Source of the DNA: Limibacter armeniacum
Lineage (GTDB): Bacteria > Bacteroidota > Bacteroidia > Cytophagales > Flammeovirgaceae
Direction of reading: 5' to 3'
NCBI RefSeq assembly: GCF_036880985.1
Contig: NZ_JBAJNO010000009.1
Span: forward strand, 744,001 to 808,000
DNA: 64,000 bases
Under the pieces are notes generated by a model. It ran no database searches. It saw nothing but the letters and a program-made list of their open reading frames with translations, and was not told the DNA's origin. How positions within the stretch are numbered: position 1 is the stretch's first letter; each line of letters opens with the position of its first letter. The position numbers and the translations under genes were made by a program. Of the stretch, positions 51,435 through 61,098 are shown one piece after another.

Positions 51435-53810
51435 ATGAAGCTTCTCAATCTTATACGGTTGGCACTTACACTGACTGCACTGATATTTATTTCCCACTTA
51501 GGATTTAGCCAAAATTGGCCCAAGGAGGTTTCGCTCCAGTCTGGTGGAGTTGTGACCATTTACCAGCCACAACCCGAAAGCCTTGAGGGTAATGTCCTAT
51601 CATCACGAGCTGCTGTCTCTGTAAAAGAAACTGCCAACAGTGAACCCGCATTTGGGGCAATATGGGCAGAAGCCCAACTCCTCACTGATACAGACTCACG
51701 TACTGCTACACTAGAGTCTATCAAGATCAAGCAAGCCAAGTTTCCGAGCATTGAAGACCAAAGTAAAACGGACAAACTGGTAGCGCTACTGGAGAAGGAA
51801 GCCCCTTCATGGAACCTTGAGATACACTTGGATGAAATTGTTTCCACCTTGGAGACTCAGGGAAAGCATGCTTCTGACAACCTGAGTACAAGTCCTCCCA
51901 ATATCATTTATACAAAAAAGCCAACTACATTGATTACAATTGATGGAGACCCGATTGTCAAGGAAGACAAAGACCTTGACACAGAGAGGGTGGTCAATAC
52001 CCCATTCTTTATTATTAAAAGTAAGTCAGACAACAAGTTTTATATATATGGAGGTGGTTATTGGTACAATGGAACTTCAGTAAAAGACAATTGGCAATAT
52101 GTATCCAAGCTGCCAAAAGACATCTCAAAAATAGACAAGGAAATAAAGAAACAAGAGAAGGAAAATAGTGAAAATGTACCTGAAAAAGCCGCCTCTCCAC
52201 CTGCCATTATCATTACGACTACTCCTGCCGAACTGATTCAGTCGGAAGGGGAAGCGGACTTTGCGACTGTTGAAGGTTCTGGATTGCTTTACATGACCAA
52301 CTCAAAAGAAGATATTTTTATGGATATCAACTCCCAGCAATACTATGTGCTACTTTCGGGAAGGTGGTATCGCAACAGTAGCCTCGAGACAGGAAATTGG
52401 GACTATATCTCTTCTGATCAATTACCTGAGTCCTTTAGTAAAATCCCTGAAGGTTCAGACAAGGATAATGTTTTGGCAAACGTAGCAGGAACAGATGCCG
52501 CCAATGAAGCCAAACTGGACGCACAGATTCCTCAGACTGCAAAGGTCGATAGAAACTCCACTGATTGTAATGTCACTTATGATGGCTCTCCTAAATTTGA
52601 GAAAATAGATGGAACCAGTATGGAAGTTGCGGTCAACACATCCAGTACTGTACTGAAAGCAAACGGAAAATACTACTGCGTGGAAAATGGGGTATGGTTT
52701 GTCAGCAAGAAAGCGACAGGCCCTTGGAAGGTATCTACGGAGCGTCCTTCAGAAGTAGAAAAGATTCCGCCCGAAAACCAGGCTTATAATACCAAATACG
52801 TTTATGTCTACGATGTAACACCTGAATATATCTATATGGGATATACGCCTGGGTACCTTGGAACGTACGTTTACGGTCCTACCGTAGTCTATGGAACAGG
52901 ATACTACTACCGTCCTTGGTATGGCACTTACTATTACCCACGACCATGTACATGGGGGTTTGGCATGCACTACAACCCTTGGTCAGGATGGAGCATGAAT
53001 TTCGGTTTCAGCTCTGGATGGTTCTCCTTTGGGATGAGCTTTGGAGGCAGTTCCTATTACCACAGACCTGGCGGATGGTGGGGGCCTCCAGTCTATAGAC
53101 CACCATACCGACCTCCTTACCGTGGTGGTTACTATTCTCATGGTGGCAGACCGAATTACAACAGAGTGACCAACAATCGCATTTCGGGCAATCAAATCAA
53201 TATTGACAATTCCAAAAATGTCAATATCAACGTCAATAACAATCAGACCAATAACCTCTATAACTTCAGAAAGGATGCTAAGACAAAAGACATCAACTTA
53301 TCATCCAACAAAAACCTGAACCGAAATAACCTTTCGCAAAATCAGAAAAACCAAATCAACAATGCCCGCAACAAGGTTGACAATATGACTCCTGAGCAGA
53401 AACAGCAAGCTCAGAATAAAGCGAACAATACCAGAAATAAAATTGAAAACGCAACACCCCAACAAAAGCAACAGGCTCGAGACAAGGTCAATAATGCCTC
53501 CAAGAATATGTCTGCTGAACAAAAGGCACAACTCAACAATGCCAAACAAAGAGCCAATAATGTTTATACCGATAAGCAGGGTAATGTTTTCAAGCGGGAA
53601 AACAATGGAGATTGGAAAAGCAGGTCATCTGGCAACAATTGGCAATCTGCGGGAAACAACCAAAACCTCAACAATATAAAGCGGGAAGCACAACAAAGAA
53701 GCCGCAGTACGGAAAGGGTCAATAACTTTCAAAGATCCAACAATGGCTTTCGAGGCAGTGGTGGAGCAGGTAATTTCAGAGGAGGTGGCAACTTCCGAGG
53801 CAGACGATAA
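51435..53810 (+). CDS. Exported protein with W/Y repeats and Asn-rich, RGG-like tail
   Basis: A 791-residue protein with a signal peptide (about 1-25, ending GFS-Q). Four regions can be seen. First, three related modules of about 80 residues (about 155-230, 255-335 and 375-445) with a (Y/V)Y-x4-G-x-W(Y/F) strand pair and a G(N/P)W-x-(Y/V)S end. Second, a region of about 130 residues (450-580) dominated by Tyr, Trp, Gly and Pro. Third, an Asn/Gln-rich, apparently disordered stretch (about 590-770). Last, a tail with FRG and RGG motifs. The modules recall carbohydrate-binding or SH3-like repeats. I cannot assign a function. There is no T9SS sorting domain, so it may remain periplasmic. A terminator follows directly. 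Confidence 0.75.
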   Translation: MKLLNLIRLALTLTALIFISHLGFSQNWPKEVSLQSGGVVTIYQPQPESLEGNVLSSRAAVSVKETANSEPAFGAIWAEAQLLTDTDSRTATLESIKIKQAKFPSIEDQSKTDKLVALLEKEAPSWNLEIHLDEIVSTLETQGKHASDNLSTSPPNIIYTKKPTTLITIDGDPIVKEDKDLDTERVVNTPFFIIKSKSDNKFYIYGGGYWYNGTSVKDNWQYVSKLPKDISKIDKEIKKQEKENSENVPEKAASPPAIIITTTPAELIQSEGEADFATVEGSGLLYMTNSKEDIFMDINSQQYYVLLSGRWYRNSSLETGNWDYISSDQLPESFSKIPEGSDKDNVLANVAGTDAANEAKLDAQIPQTAKVDRNSTDCNVTYDGSPKFEKIDGTSMEVAVNTSSTVLKANGKYYCVENGVWFVSKKATGPWKVSTERPSEVEKIPPENQAYNTKYVYVYDVTPEYIYMGYTPGYLGTYVYGPTVVYGTGYYYRPWYGTYYYPRPCTWGFGMHYNPWSGWSMNFGFSSGWFSFGMSFGGSSYYHRPGGWWGPPVYRPPYRPPYRGGYYSHGGRPNYNRVTNNRISGNQINIDNSKNVNINVNNNQTNNLYNFRKDAKTKDINLSSNKNLNRNNLSQNQKNQINNARNKVDNMTPEQKQQAQNKANNTRNKIENATPQQKQQARDKVNNASKNMSAEQKAQLNNAKQRANNVYTDKQGNVFKRENNGDWKSRSSGNNWQSAGNNQNLNNIKREAQQRSRSTERVNNFQRSNNGFRGSGGAGNFRGGGNFRGRR

Positions 53811-53816
53811 CACAAT

Positions 53817-53851
53817 AAAAAAGGAGGGCTTTGAACCCTCCTTTTTCTTTT
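53817..53851 (+). terminator. Terminator after the W/Y-repeat gene
   Basis: AAAAAGGAGGG pairs with CCCTCCTTTTT around seven bases. It lies between converging genes and can serve both. Confidence 0.9.
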
Positions 53852-53859
53852 CATATCAA

Positions 53860-54465
53860 TCATACGTTACTTTTTCGCCCTCTTATCTTTTTCACTCCCC
53901 ATACAATTAGCCAAATACCACCTGCCAAGACCAAAAAGGTAATCACCCCCAAGGCAATCATTAATGGGGGAGAAAATACAGCCCCTATCGCTGCCAATGC
54001 CATTCCCGTAGAAGAGCCATTTTCTATTGTAGAAACACCAATATTCCCCAATCCGCCAGTCATGGCAGTGGAAGCTCCTCTTGCCACAGTTGTGGCTGCC
54101 TGTGTAATACCTGCCGCACCACCTCCAGCAATTATTGCCAGCGTCCACTTAAAAAACGGACTGATATCACCAAGTGTGGAAGCTGTCAAGACAGTACCCG
54201 CCACCACTGCAGCAGGTCCTGCTATAGTATCTACTAGGTTATCTACTGCTGGGATATAATACACCAGCACCTCTACAATAGAAGCAGTCAAGAAACAGCC
54301 AAAAGCCAACCAGGTATCCATCCAGCTAAAACTCTCAGACAAGTCTATAATATTGAAATTGGCAGCTGCACTCACCGCCAACAATGGGAGAAATACCCGA
54401 AAGCCACTGGCGGCACTTAAACCAACTCCCGTAATGATACCGAATAAAAGGTCACTTACTTCCAT
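53860..54465 (-). CDS. DUF4126 membrane protein
   Basis: A 201-residue protein of the DUF4126 family. It has about five hydrophobic segments, starts with the family motif GVGLSAASGFRVFLPLL and is rich in Gly and Ala in the middle (ITQAATTVARGAST). The last segment is followed by a basic tail (KKIRGRKSN). The family is a common inner-membrane protein of unknown function. It is convergent with the W/Y-repeat gene. Confidence 0.85.
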   Translation of the reverse strand: MEVSDLLFGIITGVGLSAASGFRVFLPLLAVSAAANFNIIDLSESFSWMDTWLAFGCFLTASIVEVLVYYIPAVDNLVDTIAGPAAVVAGTVLTASTLGDISPFFKWTLAIIAGGGAAGITQAATTVARGASTAMTGGLGNIGVSTIENGSSTGMALAAIGAVFSPPLMIALGVITFLVLAGGIWLIVWGVKKIRGRKSNV

Positions 54466-54697
54466 AAAATACTATGAGTTAACTTATTGGATCAAAATCT
54501 AAAATAAACAAATCAGGCTGTTACCATAATGATTAAACTCACTGTATTAGTTCTCTTGATTTATGAGAAAGAAAAGAAATTGGCAAAACCTTATTCTTTG
54601 GCAATGAAAATAGCAATTAGAATAAAAACTACGCTTTTATCTTTATTTTAACATCCTTATTATTAAAACTAAGTTTACAGATAAGTGCCCCTGAATT

Positions 54698-55393
54698 ATG
54701 AATAAATTAATCGGCTTGTCACTCTTATTCATCACATCATGTTCTGAACAGGAAATGAGAGAACAGACAACCAACCAAAAAGAAGAAATTGTGGAGCAGG
54801 ACAAAACAGTCTCTATAGATGTTGCTAAAAGCAGTTTAACATTTGAAGAACTTCAAGACTCTTTAAGGCTTCAGCTTCTCAAATCAAAACCTAACAACAA
54901 CCTAAAAGCTGGTTTCCTTCAGGAGTTTTACATTCGTGGACTTGTCAGACAAGAGGGAAATAAAATAGTATTTGAGTTACCATTCGATCTCCACAGCTTT
55001 GATTGTGGCGCTCCTGATTGCTATTTAACTGATATAACATTTAGTATTCCAGCAACAGAACCTATCTCCTTTCCTCAAAAAGTAGAGTTTTCGCTATCAG
55101 AATATGGATGTGGCATAGATCAAGAAACCTCAATCAATGGAATATTTGAACGAGTTGAAAGCACTTCCAACTATGTTAACTACTACACCAAGGAAACTAA
55201 GAGTAATTTGGCAATTGATGGGAATACAAGGCAAGTATATTATTTCACTGATGTAGAACCAAATTCAACCAAAGTGGACTCCATCGATAAAATACTTGAG
55301 AGGTACAATGAAGAAGATCCAAACGCCATTGTTCCTTACAGATCAACAGTAATGACTTCCAATGAATATGAACGGTTTCTAAAAACAGAATAA
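54698..55393 (+). CDS. Hypothetical lipoprotein, 231 residues
   Basis: A 231-residue protein with a very short lipoprotein signal and lipobox ITSC (Cys15). The mature part is acidic; a Cys-containing centre (DCGAPDC and EYGCGIDQ) at about residues 108-152 could carry disulphides. The family is not recognised. It sits in a low-GC stretch together with the small ORF at 55546 and looks less conserved in composition than its neighbours. Confidence 0.65.
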   Translation: MNKLIGLSLLFITSCSEQEMREQTTNQKEEIVEQDKTVSIDVAKSSLTFEELQDSLRLQLLKSKPNNNLKAGFLQEFYIRGLVRQEGNKIVFELPFDLHSFDCGAPDCYLTDITFSIPATEPISFPQKVEFSLSEYGCGIDQETSINGIFERVESTSNYVNYYTKETKSNLAIDGNTRQVYYFTDVEPNSTKVDSIDKILERYNEEDPNAIVPYRSTVMTSNEYERFLKTE

Positions 55394-55545
55394 ACTTACA
55401 ACTACGTACATGTTAGTTTACAGCATTTATGCTATAACTTTTAGGTTGTATTTATTTTCAAAAAATAGATCTAAGAACTGTTTTACTAGCGCTCAATAAG
55501 CTTGTCCCTAATAGGAAAACAAAGAAGCTATAATATATTTAAAAA

Positions 55546-55719
55546 TCAGCCCTTAACTTCATACAGTTCAATAAACAAACCTATCAAACCACACGACAAA
55601 ATTACAACATAAGACACCCAATCAAATAATTCATTTTCATCCACAAACAAGATCATCTTTGAAATTGAATAAAATATCAATAAAAAATTTATTATATAAA
55701 TAAATACTTTTTTAACCAT
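55546..55719 (-). CDS. Possible small membrane protein, 57 residues
   Basis: An ATG-to-TGA frame of 58 codons on the minus strand. It starts MVKKVFIYII and has two hydrophobic segments (about residues 5-26 and 33-51) separated by an acidic turn (DENELFD), then a polar end (ELYEVKG). The pattern of a two-segment membrane protein with a basic N-terminus argues for a real gene, but AT-rich DNA can produce such frames by chance. No upstream signal was recognised. Confidence 0.35.
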   Translation of the reverse strand: MVKKVFIYIINFLLIFYSISKMILFVDENELFDWVSYVVILSCGLIGLFIELYEVKG

Positions 55720-55935
55720 ACCAATAAAATCAGCAAAATATCGAACTCTAAAATTTAGACATCAACAGCATTCTAACCTCAGATTAAATTACTGCAAAAA
55801 CTAAACATTCACAGCAATCTAACTACTAAAGTTTTATCAAAATAAAAATGTGAAACGAATATCCGTTTATGAAAAGTGTGTTAGAGCTTTCAAGAAGCAT
55901 AGCCTTTTACAAAAAAATCTAATCCAGTTGATATA

Positions 55936-55968
55936 GAAAAGGCTGAATCTTTTAACAGTTCAGCCTTT
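55936..55968 (-). terminator. Terminator of the mutA-mutB operon
   Basis: AAAGGCTGAA pairs with TTCAGCCTTT around 11 bases, followed on the minus strand by a short T tract. It lies just past the mutB stop at 55976. Confidence 0.78.
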
Positions 55969-55975
55969 ATTATTT

Positions 55976-58117
55976 CTATTCTTCCTCCATCAACAGCTTC
56001 AACACTTTCTTCGCCGCTGCCGGAATCTTAGTTCCCGGACCAAAGATTTCTGCTACGCCTGCCTTATACAGGAAATCATAATCTTGCGGAGGGATGACAC
56101 CACCTGCAAATACCACAATATCTTCCCTACCCAGTTTCTTGAGTTCTGCAATCAACTGCGGTACAAGGGTCTTGTGCCCTGCTGCCAAACTGGAAGCACC
56201 AACTGCATGGACATCGTTTTCCGCTGCCTGCAAGGCAATTTCCTGTGGGGTCTGGAACAATGCGCTGACATCCACATCAAAACCGAGGTCTGCAAAACTG
56301 GTCGCCACTACCTTAGCTCCTCGATCATGTCCGTCCTGTCCCATCTTGGCAATCATTACCCTTGGGCGTCTGCCTTCCAATTGGGCAAACTCATCTGCCA
56401 AGGCTTTGGCTTCTGTAAATTCCTTATCCTGCTTGGCTTCGTGAGAATATACTCCCGATACTGATCGGATAACAGCTTTGTGCCTGCCGAAGGCAGTTTC
56501 CATAGCATCTGATATTTCTCCCAAAGTGGCTCTGTTTCGGGCTGCTTCCACTGCCAATGCCAACAGGTTTCCTTCGCCTGTTTTGGCGGCTTCTTCTATG
56601 GCTTTTAGCGAAGCTATTACCGCTTCCTGATTTCTGTCTGCCTTCAGTTTTCTTAGTCGCTCTAGCTGCGCATTTCTTACAGCAGTGTTGTCCACTTCCA
56701 GTACATCAAAGTCAGGGACTTCATCTGTCTGGAATTTATTGACCCCTACAATGGTATCTTTCCCTGAATCGATTCTTGCCTGCTTACGTGCTGCCGCTTC
56801 CTCAATCCGCATCTTTGGCACACCAGTTTCTATGGCTTTTGCCATACCGCCCAGTTCTTCGACCTCCTGAATCAGTTTCCACGCTTTCTGCGCAATCTGG
56901 TCAGTCAGGTATTCCACATAATAAGAACCGGCCCAAGGGTCTACAACCTTGCAGACATTGGTTTCATCCTGTAAATAAAGTTGGGTATTACGAGCAATTC
57001 TTGCCGAGAAGTCTGTCGGCAGTGCGATTGCCTCATCCAAAGCATTGGTATGCAACGATTGGGTATGTCCCAAAGCAGCTGCCAATGCTTCCACACAGGT
57101 ACGGGCTACGTTGTTGTAAGGATCCTGCTCACTCAAACTCCAACCGGAAGTTTGTGAGTGAGTACGCAGTGCCATGGATTTCGGGTTTTTCGGATCAAAC
57201 TGTTTCACCAGTTTTGCCCAAAGCATCCTTCCTGCACGCATCTTGGCAATTTCCATAAAATGGTTCATGCCAATTCCCCAAAAGAAAGAAAGACGGGGTG
57301 CAAACTCATCGATTTTCAGTCCTGATTCCAGACCTGTACGGATATACTCCAAGCCATCTGCTAAGGTATAGGCAAGCTCAATATCAGCTGTAGCACCTGC
57401 TTCTTGCATATGGTAACCTGAGATGGAAATGGAGTTGAATTTCGGCATATGCTCCGCTGTATAGGCGAAGATATCCCCGATAATCCTCATGGAAGGTTTC
57501 GGTGGATAGATATAGGTATTACGAACCATAAATTCCTTCAGGATATCATTCTGGATAGTTCCGCTCAGTTTTTCTTTGGAAACACCCTGTTCTTCCGCTG
57601 CCACAATGTAGAAAGCCATAATCGGAATCACGGCACCATTCATGGTCATCGACACAGACATCTTGTCCAGTGGAATCTGGTCAAACAGGATTTTCATATC
57701 CAAAATGGAATCGATGGCCACGCCTGCCTTTCCGACATCCCCTTCTACCCTTGGATGATCTGAGTCATATCCACGGTGTGTTGCCAAGTCAAAGGCTACA
57801 GAAAGTCCTTTCTGCCCTGCCGCCAGATTTCGTCTGTAAAAAGCGTTGGATTCTTCTGCTGTCGAAAAACCCGCATACTGACGTATCGTCCAAGGACGTG
57901 AAGCGTACATGGTCGAGTAAGGACCTCTAAGGTATGGTGGCAAGCCTGCGGCAAAATGAAGGTGTTCCGCCTCTTTCAAATCCTCTGATGAGAAAGTCGG
58001 CTTTACTTCAATACCTTCTGCAGTTTGCCATGTATTAAGCTGTTTCAGGTCTGCATTTTCTGCCAGTTCCTGAATTCTGAATTTATCTGCTGATAGTGTT
58101 GAAAAATCGGGACGCAT
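55976..58117 (-). CDS. mutB: Methylmalonyl-CoA mutase, catalytic large subunit
   Basis: A 713-residue B12-dependent mutase that interconverts (R)-methylmalonyl-CoA and succinyl-CoA. The N-terminal barrel has [36 protein letters not shown] and [15 protein letters not shown]. The C-terminal B12 domain (about 575-713) has the base-off motif [11 protein letters not shown] (DxHxxG) and a GGVIPPQDY block. All catalytic regions are intact. It is the second gene of an operon, 18 bp behind mutA. Together with an epimerase and meaB it forms a propionate-succinate route, which in Bacteroidota can run either towards propionate formation or its use. Confidence 0.97.
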   Translation of the reverse strand: MRPDFSTLSADKFRIQELAENADLKQLNTWQTAEGIEVKPTFSSEDLKEAEHLHFAAGLPPYLRGPYSTMYASRPWTIRQYAGFSTAEESNAFYRRNLAAGQKGLSVAFDLATHRGYDSDHPRVEGDVGKAGVAIDSILDMKILFDQIPLDKMSVSMTMNGAVIPIMAFYIVAAEEQGVSKEKLSGTIQNDILKEFMVRNTYIYPPKPSMRIIGDIFAYTAEHMPKFNSISISGYHMQEAGATADIELAYTLADGLEYIRTGLESGLKIDEFAPRLSFFWGIGMNHFMEIAKMRAGRMLWAKLVKQFDPKNPKSMALRTHSQTSGWSLSEQDPYNNVARTCVEALAAALGHTQSLHTNALDEAIALPTDFSARIARNTQLYLQDETNVCKVVDPWAGSYYVEYLTDQIAQKAWKLIQEVEELGGMAKAIETGVPKMRIEEAAARKQARIDSGKDTIVGVNKFQTDEVPDFDVLEVDNTAVRNAQLERLRKLKADRNQEAVIASLKAIEEAAKTGEGNLLALAVEAARNRATLGEISDAMETAFGRHKAVIRSVSGVYSHEAKQDKEFTEAKALADEFAQLEGRRPRVMIAKMGQDGHDRGAKVVATSFADLGFDVDVSALFQTPQEIALQAAENDVHAVGASSLAAGHKTLVPQLIAELKKLGREDIVVFAGGVIPPQDYDFLYKAGVAEIFGPGTKIPAAAKKVLKLLMEEE

Positions 58118-58135
58118 AGTTGAATCGGTTCTAGG

Positions 58136-59968
58136 TTAGAAAAGTTTACGCTGAAAGTCTGACAATACTGAGATGGCATCGGATTTCAGATGGACAAATT
58201 CATCCACGCCTGCCTCTTCCAACTTGCTCGCAAATGACTCGGCAAAACCTGCCACTACAACCTGCTTATCTGTAGCTTCACGCTTCAGTTGCTGTATAAA
58301 TGACTCACTCTCTGCCTCATAATCCTCATCGGCAGCACACATGACTACAATATCCGCATCGGAGGTGATACTTTCTTTGGCGGCCTGTTCTGACGAATCA
58401 AACATCTTTTCTTCTACTGCAAAACCTGCAATACCAAAAAACTCTCCAGCAAATGCAGCCCTCGCTTTACGCATGGTGACATTACCAAAAAGTGCCAGCA
58501 ATACTTTTGGTCTTTTCTTTCCTGCTTCTACATTGCGATCTGTCTCCAATCTCAACGTCTCAAAACAACTAGCAGCCCGCTGTGGCTTCAGCAACTCAAA
58601 CGCTACATCTGACACTTCTGTTGATTGTGCTTTGTTTGAGGTGATAACTTCTCCTGTATTTGGATAGCGGTTGGTTCCTACCAAAACCTGCTTTCGTCTT
58701 TTGATCTGCGTTTCTTTTTGCTTTCTGATTACCGCAATCTGCTGCTGGATTTCGCCTGCTGTAAAGCTTTTGATAAACCCACCCGCTTCTTCAGTTTGCT
58801 TGAAAAGCGTCAAGGCTTTCTCTGCTAAGGTATGCGTCAGGTAATCCAAATAATAAGACCCTGCCGCAGGATCTACTACCTTATCCAGATATGATTCCTC
58901 TTTGAGCAGGTGAGAAATATTGAGGGCAATCCTTCTTGAGAAAGAAGAATCCTTTTCAAAAGAGCTATTATGTGGCGCAACATACAAGGCATTGACCCCA
59001 CCCAAGATGGCTGCCATACTTTCAGTGGCATTGCGAAGCATATTCACATAAGGATCATAGAGTGTTTTTGACCATACAGATGATACGCCCATCAGGAAAA
59101 TATCCTGAATTGGCAATGTCACCTGATATGCTCCCATCAACTCAAACAGTAATACCCTTGCTGCCCTAAACTTCGCCATCTCCTGAAAGTAGTCACTACC
59201 TACTCCCATCAAAACCGCTACATTTTCAAAAACATGTTGTGCTGTAAGTCCCTTGTCTGTCAGGTGATCAATATAGTCTGTAAGGCTATTCAGCATCAAT
59301 GCCAACTCCTGTACATGGCTAGCACCCGCATCCGTAAAGTGCTGACTACTGATTGCCAATACTCTAAAACCTGCCAAGTCAGCCGTCAAGCGAATGGCTT
59401 CTGCCATATCACCCAGTTCACTTTCATCCCACTGTCCAGTAAGGGTCAATCTAGCAATTGGGTCCTGCATCAGGTAACCTTTTACCTGATCCAATGGCAC
59501 TTGTGAATCTTTCAGGTAGGATAGGTATTCCTTCAACAGTACCAATGGGGCTTCACAATTCTCAAATGCAATTGAACAAATCGTCAGGTCTATGTCTTTC
59601 AACAAGGAGTTGAATTCTATATCCTGACCATTCAGGTTAAATATCACACCATCGGCACCTCTTTCGAGCGCTTCCAAGGCATCTGCATTTGCCTGAGATA
59701 TTCCTGAGATATTTATTTTGGTATAATTCACCCATTCCCTTGCTCCCTCATTGTAAAAGGCGGGTTTGGGAAATGCCTCTTTCAGACGATCCAAATAAGG
59801 TGAGTTGATTTTATCTTCTTCCGTATAAAATGGCTTTACTGAAATGCCATTTTCTGTTTCCCACGTAAGCCTTGCCAGTTGCTCCTCCCCTTTCAGGTCT
59901 GCCACTGCCTTGCTTATCCACTCTTCTTTTGAGACGGATGAGAATTCATCAAAAAGTTTTTCTTTCAT
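58136..59968 (-). CDS. mutA: Methylmalonyl-CoA mutase, small subunit
   Basis: A 610-residue homologue of MutB that forms the non-catalytic partner subunit. It keeps the barrel and the C-terminal Rossmann-like domain, but the B12-binding DxHxxG is missing: the corresponding stretch is LFGNVTMRKARAAF. That loss is the rule for the small subunit. It is the first gene of the mutA-mutB operon. The gap upstream (59969-60068) carries a perfect 14-bp palindrome (CAAGACATGTCTTG) that may be an operator. Confidence 0.94.
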   Translation of the reverse strand: MKEKLFDEFSSVSKEEWISKAVADLKGEEQLARLTWETENGISVKPFYTEEDKINSPYLDRLKEAFPKPAFYNEGAREWVNYTKINISGISQANADALEALERGADGVIFNLNGQDIEFNSLLKDIDLTICSIAFENCEAPLVLLKEYLSYLKDSQVPLDQVKGYLMQDPIARLTLTGQWDESELGDMAEAIRLTADLAGFRVLAISSQHFTDAGASHVQELALMLNSLTDYIDHLTDKGLTAQHVFENVAVLMGVGSDYFQEMAKFRAARVLLFELMGAYQVTLPIQDIFLMGVSSVWSKTLYDPYVNMLRNATESMAAILGGVNALYVAPHNSSFEKDSSFSRRIALNISHLLKEESYLDKVVDPAAGSYYLDYLTHTLAEKALTLFKQTEEAGGFIKSFTAGEIQQQIAVIRKQKETQIKRRKQVLVGTNRYPNTGEVITSNKAQSTEVSDVAFELLKPQRAASCFETLRLETDRNVEAGKKRPKVLLALFGNVTMRKARAAFAGEFFGIAGFAVEEKMFDSSEQAAKESITSDADIVVMCAADEDYEAESESFIQQLKREATDKQVVVAGFAESFASKLEEAGVDEFVHLKSDAISVLSDFQRKLF

Positions 59969-60040
59969 ATTGAAAGCACGTTTGTTTAGGCAATACTGCC
60001 TTATATGGTTGGTTATTGGTTAGATATAATTTTATAGAGA

Positions 60041-60054
60041 CAAGACATGTCTTG
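60041..60054. promoter_or_regulatory. Perfect palindrome upstream of mutA
   Basis: CAAGACATGTCTTG is fully self-complementary and lies 73 bp before the mutA start, between it and the epimerase. It may be a regulator site; no known operator was recognised. Confidence 0.3.
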
Positions 60055-60068
60055 CATCAACTGGCTTG

Positions 60069-60478
60069 CTATTTCTGCTTGTCTTCACAGAATTCGGTTA
60101 GTACCCCAAAGGTTGATTTTGGGTGCAAAAAACCGATATGCAGCCCTTCAGCACCTTTTCTGGGTTGCTCATCTATCAGCCTGACGCCTTTATCATGGGC
60201 TTCCTCAGGCTTTTTTCTATGTCATTTACTGCAAATGCCAAATGGTGAATCCCTTCCCCTTTTTTCTCAATAAATTTACCGACAGGACCGTCGTCTGAAG
60301 TTGATTCGAGTAGTTCAATTTTGGTCTGACCAACCTGAAAAAAAGCTGTTTTCACTTGCTGGTCCTTCACTTCCTCAATGGCATAGCACTTCAATCCAAG
60401 CACCTCTTCGTAGTAGCGGATACTTTCTTCCAAGTTCTTTACAGCAATGCCAATGTGTTCGATATGTGAAATGTTCAT
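60069..60478 (-). pseudogene. mce: Methylmalonyl-CoA epimerase, frame broken at an A6 run
   Basis: The frame begins as a normal epimerase (MNISHIEHIGIAVKNLEES) and holds GVGH-type metal motifs such as IHHLAFAV. At 60211-60216 the minus strand has six A; after it the frame ends early with KSLRKPMIKASG and a stop at 60176. In the other frame the missing part continues in full: EEAHDKGVRLIDEQP, GAEGLHIGFLHP, STFGVLTEFCED, stopping at 60069. One more A would restore a 136-residue protein. The break removes the C-terminal Glu that binds the metal. This may be a real mutation, a sequencing error, or slippage on the A run. The enzyme converts (S)- to (R)-methylmalonyl-CoA and is expected beside mutA and mutB. 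Confidence 0.85.
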
Positions 60479-60663
60479 GTTTATTGGTAGTTGTTGTTTA
60501 TGCAAATTTTGCATTCGGTAATCGTAATACCAGATAAAGTGAATAGCAGATACCATCCTTCAATACTGATTTACTTTCAACGCCAATATATAAACTTCCT
60601 AAGATTGAATTAAAGGGTATGTAGATTATCTAACTTATTTTTGAGGCTTTTAGGGCTTTCTTA

Positions 60664-61086
60664 CTAGTGGATTAACCTTTTTTCCATTATGACATAATCC
60701 AATCCCCCTTTACTGAACTGGTTTCTCGTTTCTTTCAAACCAAATCGATTGTAAAAAGTAGTTTTATTTGCCCTTGCATTGCACCAAACCCTTGTCACAC
60801 CCAATTCAGCTACAGCATCCATCAAATGCGTCAACAGTTTTGAACCATAACCTTTCCCCTGCTCTTCCTCCAAAGTGGCAAACTTGCGGAATTGTGCTTC
60901 CCCGTTTTCTACAAAAAGCGACACAATGGAAACCAGCTTACCTTCCACCTCCAAACCAAAATGCATCCCTTTTTTATCCTCATCAAGCTTTACATAATCT
61001 ATTGGTTTATCAGGCCACATTACTTGGTGCCTGATCTGCCAGGTTTGACTTGCCTCTATTTCCTTTAGAATAATTTGCTTCTCCAT
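60664..61086 (-). CDS. GNAT-family N-acetyltransferase
   Basis: A 140-residue GNAT protein. The acetyl-CoA loop is EEQGKGYGSKLLTHLM (Q-x-x-G-x-G), followed by the beta-5/alpha-4 part VWCNARANKTTFYNRFGLKE that is typical of amino-acid or small-molecule acetyltransferases. The substrate is unknown. It starts 12 bp after the LysR gene on the same strand, so both are probably transcribed together. Confidence 0.87.
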   Translation of the reverse strand: MEKQIILKEIEASQTWQIRHQVMWPDKPIDYVKLDEDKKGMHFGLEVEGKLVSIVSLFVENGEAQFRKFATLEEEQGKGYGSKLLTHLMDAVAELGVTRVWCNARANKTTFYNRFGLKETRNQFSKGGLDYVIMEKRLIH

Positions 61087-61098
61087 TGGTTTTCAAGT

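Larger units (their letters stand above)
55394..55975. other. 582-bp AT-rich region between lipoprotein gene and mutB
   Basis: It holds a 57-codon minus-strand ORF (listed separately) and the terminator of the mutase operon. Nothing else can be supported. Confidence 0.6.
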
